Shown piece by piece: positions 1-5,525 of a stretch of 8,164 nucleotides of DNA. The translations under genes were made by a program, and so were the position numbers. This stretch comes from Cupriavidus sp. Lineage in GTDB: Bacteria; Pseudomonadota; Gammaproteobacteria; Burkholderiales; Burkholderiaceae. Position 1 is the stretch's first letter. Each line of letters starts with the position of its first letter. The stretch lies in the NCBI GenBank assembly GCA_013362725.1, contig JABFVP010000082.1, positions 1-8,164 of the forward strand. Reading direction: 5' to 3'. The notes under the pieces are model-generated. The model was not told the DNA's origin, did not search any database, and saw only the letters and a list, made by a program, of their open reading frames with translations.

Positions 1-1122
1 GTGTCGGCCGACACCGCCATGCGCCGTTACCGTATTCCCGACACTCTCGAAGTGACCGCCTCCGGCGACCTGCTGGCGCCGGTACGACTGGTGCTGTGGC
101 GCGAGGTCTCCGGCCCCGCCGTGGTCAACCTGCGCCGTGGCGAGCATCGCGCGATCCGCTACACGGTGACGCTGCCGCCGGTGCTGCGCGGCCAGGTACG
201 GCTCGATGCCACCGGCATCGACGCCGCGCCGGTGCTGGTCACGCTGAACCGGCTGCCGCAGCCTGGCGAGGCGGCCACATCGACGCCGCCGGTGGCCAGC
301 CAGGCGCCGGCCGCAGTGGACAGCCCCGAAGCCACCGAGAGCGTGCCCGTGCCGGTGACCGGAGTCACCACGGCCGCGGCCACGGCCCCCGCCCCGGCCG
401 ACCTGCGCGACAGCGCCCGGCTGTCATTCCACGACCCGATGTATTTCATGGTGGGCGCGAACGGCGGCGCCAACGCCAAGTTCCAGTTCAGCTTCAAGTA
501 CCGCATCTTCGAGGGCGAGGATCCTGCCTCGAAGCGCCTGTTCGACAACCTCTACTTCAGCTACACCCAGTTCTCGCTGTGGGACCTGAGCGAAGACTCG
601 GCGCCGTTCCGCGATACCAACTACCGACCCAGCCTGTTCTACTACCTGTCGGATACGGGCGTGCACAACAGCGTGATCAGCCGGCTGTCGCTGGCCGCCG
701 GCCTGGAGCATGAATCCAACGGCCGCAACGGCGTGGAGTCGCGCAGCATCAATACGGTGTTCGTCAAGCCGACCTTCTATTTCGGCGATCAGAACGACTG
801 GCACTGGCGTGTCGCGCCCAAGCTCTACGCCTATGTGGAAAAGGCCGACAACCCGGACATCGCCCACTACCGCGGCTTCATGGACCTGGGCATCGCCTAT
901 GGGCGGCCGGACTCATGGGAATTCTCGGCGACGCTGCGCAAGGGCACGCGCAAGTGGTACGGCAGCGCCGACGCGCAGCTGACCTACCCGATGGCGCGGC
1001 TGATCCCCGGCACCGCGGGGTACCTGATGGCGGGATATTTCGTCGGCTATGGCGAGAGCCTGCTCGACTACAACCACAAGCTGCCGTGGCAGTTCCGCAT
1101 CGGTTACGCGCTGACGCGCTGA
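1..1122 (+). CDS. pldA: Outer-membrane phospholipase A (OMPLA family), 5' partial
   Basis: Calcium-dependent phospholipase A1/A2 that hydrolyses phospholipids in the outer leaflet of the outer membrane and works as a beta-barrel dimer. The catalytic residues are visible in LEHESNGRNG and the following SRSIN: His237, Ser239 and Asn251 of the visible part, with the same H-x-S and H+14 Asn spacing as E. coli H142/S144/N156. Arg242 and Ser247 match the E. coli calcium-site residues R147 and S152. Other family blocks are FRDTNYRPSLFYY, the NPDI-containing stretch and GYGESLLDYN. Before the barrel (from about residue 140) come a beta-rich domain of about 85 residues and an Ala/Pro/Thr/Val-rich linker (about 86-135), both absent from the 289-residue E. 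coli enzyme. No signal peptide is seen and the frame is open to base 1, so the true start lies upstream and the initial GTG is probably internal. The last residue is Arg, not the aromatic residue usual for outer-membrane barrels. The stop lies in an 8-bp tandem repeat. Convergent with the thioredoxin-fold gene. Family assignment is very secure. Confidence 0.93.
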   Translation: MSADTAMRRYRIPDTLEVTASGDLLAPVRLVLWREVSGPAVVNLRRGEHRAIRYTVTLPPVLRGQVRLDATGIDAAPVLVTLNRLPQPGEAATSTPPVASQAPAAVDSPEATESVPVPVTGVTTAAATAPAPADLRDSARLSFHDPMYFMVGANGGANAKFQFSFKYRIFEGEDPASKRLFDNLYFSYTQFSLWDLSEDSAPFRDTNYRPSLFYYLSDTGVHNSVISRLSLAAGLEHESNGRNGVESRSINTVFVKPTFYFGDQNDWHWRVAPKLYAYVEKADNPDIAHYRGFMDLGIAYGRPDSWEFSATLRKGTRKWYGSADAQLTYPMARLIPGTAGYLMAGYFVGYGESLLDYNHKLPWQFRIGYALTR

Positions 1123-1139
1123 TGCGCTGATGCGCTGAA
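1108..1139. repeat. Four 8-bp tandem units across the pldA stop
   Basis: Four consecutive units read GCGCTGAC, GCGCTGAT, GCGCTGAT and GCGCTGAA. Each unit contains TGA. Because 8 is not a multiple of 3, the four TGA triplets (1112, 1120, 1128 and 1136) cover all three reading frames. The pldA stop is the TGA at 1120-1122. Confidence 0.85.
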
Positions 1140-1150
1140 GCCGGGCGGCG

Positions 1151-1582
1151 CTAGCCCGCCAGCGGCTTGCCGCTGGCTTTCAGGCGCGCATTGGCCACGG
1201 CCGCGGCAAACTGCCCGTGGCCGTGCCAGCCGGTGGCCCGGCCCAGCTTCTTGCCGTTCTGGAAGAACATGAACACCGGGATCCCGTGCAGGCCGAAGCG
1301 CCGCCCCAGCTCCGGGTGCGCATAGACATTGGCATGCAGCCAGTGCAGTTCCAGCGCGCGCACCGGCCCGGGATTGGCCAGCATCGCCTTCTTGGCCATT
1401 TCGCAGTTGAAGCAGTCCACGCCCCAGAAGAACACGCACACCAGCGCGTCGCCGGCCGCGGCGATGGCGCCGTCGATAGTGGTGCCGTCGACCTCGCGCA
1501 TGGCAAAGGCGTCAAAGGCACGGTGATCGCGATGCGGGGCCGCGGATGGGTCCGGCGCGCCGGCTTGAGGGTCGGTGCTCAT
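1151..1582 (-). CDS. Thioredoxin-fold protein with CFNC motif
   Basis: A predicted cytoplasmic thioredoxin-family protein of 143 residues. The segment VCVFFWGVDCFNCEMAKKAM carries a redox-type C-x-x-C pair (Cys57 and Cys60), and GIPVF supplies the cis-proline (Pro102) that faces the active site in thioredoxins. VFMFFQNGKKLGRATGWHG matches the beta4-beta5 region and following glycine. The first 30 or so residues are polar and rich in Pro, Asp and Ala, with no signal peptide, so it probably acts in the cytoplasm. The start at 1582 is chosen over an in-frame ATG at 1648 because AGGAG lies six bases upstream. It follows grpE by 102 bases on the same strand and may be cotranscribed with it, which suggests a role beside the DnaK chaperone system, such as reduction of client or chaperone thiols. 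That role is inference. The central dipeptide Phe-Asn is unlike the Gly-Pro of classical thioredoxin. Exact substrate unknown. Confidence 0.85.
   Translation of the reverse strand: MSTDPQAGAPDPSAAPHRDHRAFDAFAMREVDGTTIDGAIAAAGDALVCVFFWGVDCFNCEMAKKAMLANPGPVRALELHWLHANVYAHPELGRRFGLHGIPVFMFFQNGKKLGRATGWHGHGQFAAAVANARLKASGKPLAG
1158..1177 (+). terminator. Terminator-like hairpin downstream of pldA
   Basis: A perfect 9-bp inverted repeat, GCCAGCGGC and GCCGCTGGC, is separated by TT and followed by TTTC on the plus strand. It starts 36 bases after the pldA stop and lies inside the last codons of the convergent thioredoxin-fold gene. Position and orientation fit an intrinsic terminator for pldA. The T run is short, so efficiency is uncertain, and the dyad may partly reflect coding sequence. 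Confidence 0.45.
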
Positions 1583-1588
1583 GGTTCG

Positions 1589-1593
1589 CTCCT
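1589..1593 (-). promoter_or_regulatory. Shine-Dalgarno deciding the thioredoxin-fold start
   Basis: AGGAG on the minus strand lies six bases before the ATG at 1582. The upstream in-frame ATG at 1648 has no comparable site, so the shorter 143-residue product is preferred. Confidence 0.75.
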
Positions 1594-1684
1594 GATGCGG
1601 TTCGCCCGGATGCGCCGCGCTGCCAATGACGAACGCCCGGGCCGGCATGCACCGGGCAGCGGGCCGTGACGGCAGGGGCGCGGC

Positions 1685-2269
1685 TTACTTGGGCGCCGCC
1701 ACCGTGACCAGCGCCGGGCGCAGCACGCGGTCGGCAATGGTGTAGCCGCGCTGGAGCACGGTCACCACGGTGTTGGGCTCCTGCTCCGCCGGCACCATCG
1801 AGATGGCCTGGTGGCGGTGCGGGTCGAACTTCTCGCCCACCGGGTTGAGCTCGACGATCTTGCCGCGCTCGAAGGCAGCGGCCAGCTGGCGCGCGGTCAG
1901 TTCCACGCCTTCGCGCAGCTTGGCGATATCGCCGGAGCCGTCGGCCAGCGCGGCCTGCAGGCTGTCCATCACCGGCAGCAGGTTGTCGGCAAAGTTCTCG
2001 ATGGCGAACTTGTGCGCCTTGGCAACATCTTCCTGAGCCCGGCGGCGGATATTCTCGCCTTCGGCAACGGCGCGCATGTACAGGTCGTAATGCTCGCTGG
2101 CCTTGGCTTCCAGGGCGGCCAGCTGGGCCGCCACGTCGTCCGCGGCGGTAGCCTCGGTTTCGGGCGCGCCGGTCTCCGGGCTGGCGGTGGCGGCGTTGGT
2201 GGCGTTGGCCGCCTCATCGCCCGCAGGCGTCGCAGTCTGGTTGGATGGCGTCTGCTTCTGGTCTTCCAT
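1685..2269 (-). CDS. grpE: GrpE, nucleotide exchange factor of DnaK
   Basis: Cytoplasmic homodimeric co-chaperone that releases ADP from DnaK and so drives the DnaK-DnaJ-GrpE folding cycle; in E. coli it also acts as a thermosensor. The 194-residue product has a low-complexity Ala/Thr/Glu N-terminus (1-43), a long helical coiled-coil region (about 44-90, with repeated Ala, Leu and Glu, then ENIRRRAQEDVAKAHKFA) and the C-terminal beta domain with the GrpE signature KFDPHRHQAIS (147-157) and GYTIADRVLRPALVTVA. Length is normal for the family. The start at 2269 (MEDQKQ) has a weak GGA five bases upstream. An in-frame ATG at 2305 would add 12 residues but has no RBS and gives an atypical N-terminus. 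It heads a minus-strand unit with the thioredoxin-fold gene. A heat-shock-like -35 box lies about 100 bases upstream. dnaK is not within view. Confidence 0.97.
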   Translation of the reverse strand: MEDQKQTPSNQTATPAGDEAANATNAATASPETGAPETEATAADDVAAQLAALEAKASEHYDLYMRAVAEGENIRRRAQEDVAKAHKFAIENFADNLLPVMDSLQAALADGSGDIAKLREGVELTARQLAAAFERGKIVELNPVGEKFDPHRHQAISMVPAEQEPNTVVTVLQRGYTIADRVLRPALVTVAAPK

Positions 2270-2367
2270 GTCGATCCGTATCAAAGCTGTGTCGCGGCCC
2301 GCCATGAGACTGGCCGCGGGTGGTAAATCGGCGTGTGCCCGATGCAGGTGGTGGCAGCTCGCCGCAT

Positions 2368-2373
2368 TTCAAG
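2368..2373 (-). promoter_or_regulatory. Possible sigma-32 -35 element upstream of grpE
   Basis: The minus strand reads CCACTCTTGAAATG here, with a perfect CTTGAAA core of the sigma-32 -35 box. The -10 partner is poor: CCACC and ACCTGCAT lie at about the right distance rather than CCCATnT. The location, about 100 bases before the grpE ATG, and the known heat-shock control of grpE in proteobacteria support it, but the missing -10 keeps confidence low. Confidence 0.35.
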
Positions 2374-2438
2374 AGTGGCGCCGGCGCGACGCCGAAACAC
2401 ACGGTTACAAAGCCCCGCGCGTTGCAATCGACGCCTTA

Positions 2439-2467
2439 TTGCTTTGCGCCAATGCCCTCACTAAGAT
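2439..2467 (+). promoter_or_regulatory. Candidate sigma-70 promoter for the small membrane protein
   Basis: TTGCTT (2439-2444) and TAAGAT (2462-2467) are separated by exactly 17 bases. They lie in an AT-rich pocket that contrasts with the GC-rich surroundings. Transcription would begin near 2474, giving a leader of about 70 bases before the ATG at 2545. Both boxes are imperfect matches. Confidence 0.4.
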
Positions 2468-2474
2468 TCTTAGT
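2460..2474. repeat. AT-rich 7+1+7 perfect palindrome (operator-like)
   Basis: ACTAAGA, one central T, TCTTAGT: every base of both arms is symmetric. It covers the candidate -10 box and the predicted start site of the plus-strand small gene, and lies about 190 bases upstream of grpE on the other strand. Size and placement resemble an operator for a dimeric repressor. No specific regulator is recognised. Confidence 0.5.
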
Positions 2475-2533
2475 AAGAAAAATGACAAAAATGGCGAGGG
2501 CCCAGGAGATGGTTCATTTTGATGCCGCTTCCG

Positions 2534-2538
2534 AAAGG
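2534..2538 (+). promoter_or_regulatory. Shine-Dalgarno deciding the small-protein start
   Basis: AAAGG is spaced six bases from the ATG at 2545, a normal distance. This supports the 57-residue form over the longer in-frame alternatives. Confidence 0.6.
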
Positions 2539-2544
2539 TTGGCC

Positions 2545-2718
2545 ATGCATAAGCTCCCAGTCGTGACGCTGTGCCTCCTGGCTGCATTGGCGGTCATGAC
2601 CGTCTTTATCTGCCTGTCCGGTGCCTTCACCCCGCGCGATACGGAGTATGGCAGCGGCAAGGCGGTGTTCAAGCACTACATCGTTCCCTTCGTCAGCCAG
2701 GAGGTCTCGCAGGAATAA
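2545..2718 (+). CDS. Small single-span membrane protein, unknown function
   Basis: I do not recognise this 57-residue protein. Residues about 4-28 (LPVVTLCLLAALAVMTVFIC and onward) form one hydrophobic segment long enough to span the membrane. A polar tail of about 29 residues follows, containing RDTEYGSGKAVFKHYIVPFV and ending in SQEVSQE. There is no lipobox, since VFIC does not fit, and no clear signal-peptidase site, so an inner-membrane anchor is likeliest. The ATG at 2545 is chosen because AAAGG lies six bases upstream. In-frame ATGs at 2482 and 2509 would add 21 or 12 residues, but the AGGAG before 2509 abuts the codon with no spacing. It is divergent from grpE and convergent with hslR, and has its own candidate promoter, palindrome and terminator hairpin, which together argue that it is a real gene. 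Function cannot be assigned. Confidence 0.7.
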   Translation: MHKLPVVTLCLLAALAVMTVFICLSGAFTPRDTEYGSGKAVFKHYIVPFVSQEVSQE

Positions 2719-2738
2719 TCTGTCCCACCTGGCGGCCC

Positions 2739-2775
2739 ATGGCGCGGTGGCACCGTTCCGGTGCTGCCGCGCTGT
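2739..2775 (+). terminator. Long hairpin terminating the small-protein transcript
   Basis: As plus-strand RNA, bases 2739-2755 pair with 2759-2775 around a UUC loop. This gives 17 consecutive pairs, of which four are G-U (2749/2765, 2748/2766, 2741/2773, 2740/2774). On the minus strand those G-U pairs become A-C mismatches, so the structure favours plus-strand RNA. It ends in GTCATTT, a weak U tract, and begins 20 bases after the small-gene stop. It fits the convergent gap before the hslR stop. Confidence 0.55.
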
Positions 2776-2779
2776 CATT

Positions 2780-3175
2780 TCAGCCGTTGAAGTCGTCGAT
2801 GCGGCGGCGGTCGCGCTTGGTCGGGCGTCCCTGGATCTGTGCCGACGGTTCGGGTTGCAGGCGCCGGCGCTCGGAGTAGGCGGCCCGGCGCGACTGGCTC
2901 TCGGCACTTTCCTGGTACAGCGTCTGCGCCACCGGCGCCGGCCCGCGCGCCGGGGCGATGCCCTTCACTTCAAGCTCCCAGCGCTGCTGGTGTGCTTCCA
3001 GCGCAACCGTGTCGCCCGGCTTGACCTCACGCGAGTTCTTGCACAGCTGGCCGTTGACCGTCACCTTGCCGCGCTCCACCGCTTCGGCCGCGAGCGAGCG
3101 CGTCTTGAAGAAACGCGCGCACCACAGCCATTTGTCGATGCGCTGGCGCGCATCCGCCTCGAAATCCACGTTCAT
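2780..3175 (-). CDS. hslR: S4-domain RNA-binding protein, Hsp15 (HslR) family
   Basis: Heat-shock protein 15 family. In E. coli this protein binds 50S subunits that carry a stalled peptidyl-tRNA and helps recycle them. The 131-residue product matches the family length (E. coli 133). The S4 domain opens with RIDKWLWCARFFKTRSLAAE (12-31) and continues ERGKVTVNGQLCKNSREVKPGDTVAL. Then come YQESAES and a very basic tail, GRPTKRDRRRIDDF, which corresponds to the E. coli C-terminal RRPDKKERRDLL region. Its ATG overlaps the hemH stop as ATGA, and GGAG lies seven bases upstream inside hemH, so translation is probably coupled to hemH. It is the last gene of the hrcA-hemH-hslR run. Co-location with hrcA and grpE fits a stress role. 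It could be a general S4 paralogue, but the tail makes Hsp15 the best call. Confidence 0.9.
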   Translation of the reverse strand: MNVDFEADARQRIDKWLWCARFFKTRSLAAEAVERGKVTVNGQLCKNSREVKPGDTVALEAHQQRWELEVKGIAPARGPAPVAQTLYQESAESQSRRAAYSERRRLQPEPSAQIQGRPTKRDRRRIDDFNG

Positions 3176-4287
3176 GCCGCCGCTCCCCGCGCCTGCGCAC
3201 GCGTGCGCCGCGCTTCCAGTTCATGCGCATGCGGCGCGCCCTGCGGCCAGCCCTGCAGGTGCTGCAGCGCGATCTCCGCCATCGCCGCGACCCACGGCGC
3301 GGCATCGTTCATGCATGGAATGAAATGAAAGTCCTTGCCGCCCGCGACCTTGAACTCAGTCTGGCCTTCCATGGCGATTTCTTCCAGCGTTTCGATGCAG
3401 TCCGCCGGAAAGCCCGGGCAGAACACGTCCACCCGCCCGGCACCGACCTTGCCCAGTTCCGCCAGCGTCGGCGCGGTATAGGGCTGCAGCCACTCGGCCT
3501 TGCCAAAGCGGGACTGGAACGTCACCTGGTACTGCCCCGGCTGAAGGCCCAGCGCGTCGCCCAGCAGGCGGCCGGTCTTCAGGCACTCGCAGTGATACGG
3601 GTCGCCCAGTTCCAGCGTGCGCCGCGGCACGCCGTGGAACGACAGGATCAGCTTGTCGCCCCGACCGAAATCCGGCATCCCATGCTGGGCCCAGTACGCG
3701 CCGACCTGCTGCTGCAGCGCCGAGATATACGCAGGATGGTCATGGAAATGCTTGATCAGCCGCAGCTCCGGCTGGTTGCGCCACTGGCCCAGCACCCGGA
3801 ACACCTCGTCGAAGGCGGTGGCGGTGGTGGTGCCCGAGTATTGCGGATACATCGGCAGCACCAGCACCTGCTCGCAGCCCTGGCGGCGCAGCGCTTCCAT
3901 TACCGAGGCGATCGACGGGTTGCCGTAGCGCATGGCGCACGCCACCGTCACGTCGTGGCCGTTCTGGTGCAGCAGCCGCTGCAGCGCATGCGCCTGGCGC
4001 TCGCTGTAGACGAGCAGCGGCGAGCCCGTCATATGGGCCTCGCGCAGCCAGATCGATTCGTACTTCAGCGCCGACGCGCGCGAGCGCAGCGGCAGGATCA
4101 CGCCGTACAGCAGCGGCAGCCACGCCGCGCGCGGGATCTCGACCACGCGCGGGTCGGACAGGAATTGCTTCAGGTAGCGCCCCACCGCCTTGGGCGTGGG
4201 GGCATCGGGGGTGCCCAGGTTGACCAGCAGGATCGCCGTGCGCGGCGCCTGGCCGTGCTGGTAGGCCGGTTCGGGAGAAAACGTCAT
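3172..4287 (-). CDS. hemH: Ferrochelatase (protoporphyrin/coproporphyrin ferrochelatase)
   Basis: Inserts ferrous iron into the porphyrin macrocycle, the last step of heme synthesis, at the cytoplasmic face of the inner membrane. The 371-residue product begins with the family block AILLVNLGTPDAPTPKAVGR (18-37) followed by YLKQFLSDPRVVEIP, then YPQYSGTTTATAFDEV (147-162) and the signature LSFHGVPRRTLELGDPY (215-231). The signature includes the metal-site His218. Later VDVFCPGFPADCIETLEEI (287-305) includes Glu299, the conserved acidic partner. The final 25 residues form an Arg/Ala-rich, poorly conserved tail. I see no [2Fe-2S] cysteine cluster of the animal type at the C-terminus. The start at 4287 has GGAAG just upstream. 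The ORF lies 118 bases after hrcA and overlaps hslR by four bases. Family assignment is secure. Confidence 0.97.
   Translation of the reverse strand: MTFSPEPAYQHGQAPRTAILLVNLGTPDAPTPKAVGRYLKQFLSDPRVVEIPRAAWLPLLYGVILPLRSRASALKYESIWLREAHMTGSPLLVYSERQAHALQRLLHQNGHDVTVACAMRYGNPSIASVMEALRRQGCEQVLVLPMYPQYSGTTTATAFDEVFRVLGQWRNQPELRLIKHFHDHPAYISALQQQVGAYWAQHGMPDFGRGDKLILSFHGVPRRTLELGDPYHCECLKTGRLLGDALGLQPGQYQVTFQSRFGKAEWLQPYTAPTLAELGKVGAGRVDVFCPGFPADCIETLEEIAMEGQTEFKVAGGKDFHFIPCMNDAAPWVAAMAEIALQHLQGWPQGAPHAHELEARRTRAQARGAAA
3183..3186 (-). promoter_or_regulatory. Shine-Dalgarno of hslR inside hemH
   Basis: GGAG on the minus strand lies seven bases before the hslR ATG and within the last codons of hemH. 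Together with the ATGA overlap it supports coupled translation and the chosen hslR start. Confidence 0.65.
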
Positions 4288-4319
4288 GTCGCTTCCGGAT
4301 TGGCGCGATGCCGGGATGG

Positions 4320-4343
4320 GACGGGCGCGGTGACGGGCGCGGC
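4320..4343. repeat. Two-copy 12-bp direct repeat in the hrcA-hemH spacer
   Basis: GACGGGCGCGG occurs at 4320-4330 and again at 4332-4342, a 12-base period. The inverse of its first eight bases, CGCCCGTC, occurs at 4379-4386. In the minus-strand transcript this gives one 5' arm and two alternative 3' arms within the 118-base untranslated spacer before hemH. Confidence 0.6.
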
Positions 4344-4405
4344 GCAGCGGCGCCGGACCCGCGCGCCGGGAACGGAGCCGCCCGTCAGAGCGGAACGCCG
4401 GACCA

Positions 4406-5440
4406 CTAGTTCTGGCTCAGCGCGCTCGACAGCAGCCGCGCGGTAATGTCGACGATCGGGATCACGCGCTCGTAGGCCATGCGCGTTGGGCCGATTACCC
4501 CCAGCGTGCCGACAATCTGCCCGTCGACCTCGTACGGCGCGGTGATGACCGCCATGTCTTCGATCGGCACCAACTGGCTTTCGCCGCCGATGAAGATCTG
4601 CACGCCCTGCGCATGGCTGGACACGTCGAGCAGCTGCAGCAGGCTGGTCTTGTGCTCGAACACGTCGAACAGGCGCCGCAGCTTGTCCATGCTCGAGGCC
4701 AGGTCGTCGACTTCGAGCAGCTTACGCTCGCCGCTGATGTAGACGTGGTCGTCGTCCTCATCTTCCGCGGTGCTGCCGGCCTCGACCGCGGCCTGCATCA
4801 GCTGCGACATGTCGCGGCGCAGGTCCTGCAGCTCGAGCCGCAGGTGGCTGCGCACGGTGTCGAAGCTCATGCCGGCATAGTGCGAGTTGAAGAAATTGGC
4901 CGCCTCGATCAATTGCGCCGGCGTGTAGGGGAGTTCGGTCTGGATGATGCGGTTCTGCACGTCGCCCTCGGGGCTGACGATGATCAGCAGGATGCGCTTG
5001 TCCGACAGCCGCATGAACTCGATCTGCCGGAACGCCTGCGCGCGGCGCGGCGTCATCACCACGCCGGCAAAGTGCGACAGGTTGGACAGCGTGCGCGCGG
5101 CCGCGGTGATCATGCGCTGCGGCCCCAGCTGCTGGCCGCCCAGCTGGTCCTGGATCTGCCCGGTCAGCTCGGCCAGGTCGGCGTTGCGCTCGAGCGGCTT
5201 GGCGGTCAGCATCGAGTCGACGAACAGCCGGTAGCCGCGCGGCGTCGGGATGCGGCCGGCCGAGGTGTGCGGGCTGGCGATAAAACCCATTTCCTCGAGA
5301 TCGGACATCACATTGCGTATCGTCGCCGGCGACAGGTCCAGCCCCGAGTACTTCGACAGGGTGCGGGAACCGACCGGCTGGCCTTCGGCAATGTAGCGCT
5401 CGATCAGGGTCTTGAGCAGCGTTTTGGAGCGTTCATCCAT
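4406..5440 (-). CDS. hrcA: Heat-inducible transcription repressor HrcA
   Basis: Represses chaperone operons, classically groESL, by binding the CIRCE inverted repeat; its activity depends on GroEL. The 344-residue length is normal. The N-terminal winged helix-turn-helix is clear: GQPVGSRTLSKYSGLDLSPA (20-39) then TIRNVMSDLEEMGFIASPHT (40-59) and the wing SAGRIPTPRGYRLFVD (60-75). The central GAF-like domain contains RQIEFMRLSDKRILLIIVSP (138-157). An acidic loop, STAEDEDDDHVY, is followed by SGERKLL. The C-terminal block GTLGVIGPTRMAYERVIPIV (311-330) is a family hallmark. The start at 5440 has GGGA four bases upstream. Divergent from nadK across 114 bases. I found no CIRCE in front of it or elsewhere in the window, so autoregulation by CIRCE is not supported here; a sigma-32-like promoter is possible. 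hemH follows on the same strand. Confidence 0.97.
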   Translation of the reverse strand: MDERSKTLLKTLIERYIAEGQPVGSRTLSKYSGLDLSPATIRNVMSDLEEMGFIASPHTSAGRIPTPRGYRLFVDSMLTAKPLERNADLAELTGQIQDQLGGQQLGPQRMITAAARTLSNLSHFAGVVMTPRRAQAFRQIEFMRLSDKRILLIIVSPEGDVQNRIIQTELPYTPAQLIEAANFFNSHYAGMSFDTVRSHLRLELQDLRRDMSQLMQAAVEAGSTAEDEDDDHVYISGERKLLEVDDLASSMDKLRRLFDVFEHKTSLLQLLDVSSHAQGVQIFIGGESQLVPIEDMAVITAPYEVDGQIVGTLGVIGPTRMAYERVIPIVDITARLLSSALSQN

Positions 5441-5500
5441 GATGTCCCGATTTTACGCAAGTTTTGGACCTTCTGGCGGAGCGGCCCGAGGTGCCGCGGG

Positions 5501-5525
5501 ATGGGCCGCCGGCGCCTGCTGACAA
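5501..5525 (-). promoter_or_regulatory. Candidate sigma-32-like promoter for hrcA
   Basis: Read on the minus strand, CCGTTGTCA (core TTGTCA, 5525-5520) is followed after 14 bases by CCCATCC (core 5505-5501). This resembles the CCCTTGAAA and CCCATnT boxes of heat-shock promoters at the right spacing. The -35 core shares only part of the consensus. It would leave a leader of roughly 50 bases before hrcA. Its -35 box is the same DNA as the nadK -35 box on the other strand. Confidence 0.35.

Noticed and set aside
1583..1684. GC-rich dyad between grpE and the thioredoxin-fold gene as a terminator
   Set aside because: The stem is interrupted and no U tract follows. Most likely a read-through spacer within one transcription unit.
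2270..2305. Longer GrpE start at 2305
   Set aside because: No Shine-Dalgarno, and it adds an atypical 12-residue N-terminus. The start at 2269 fits better.
3223..4446. 407-codon plus-strand frame opposite hemH
   Set aside because: Shadow of the conserved hemH coding frame in GC-rich DNA. Arg/Gln/His/Ala-biased composition and no recognisable motif.
5450..5455. TAAAAT on the minus strand as an hrcA -10 box
   Set aside because: It would place the transcript start almost on the ATG despite a visible RBS, and no -35 lies at 16-18 bases.
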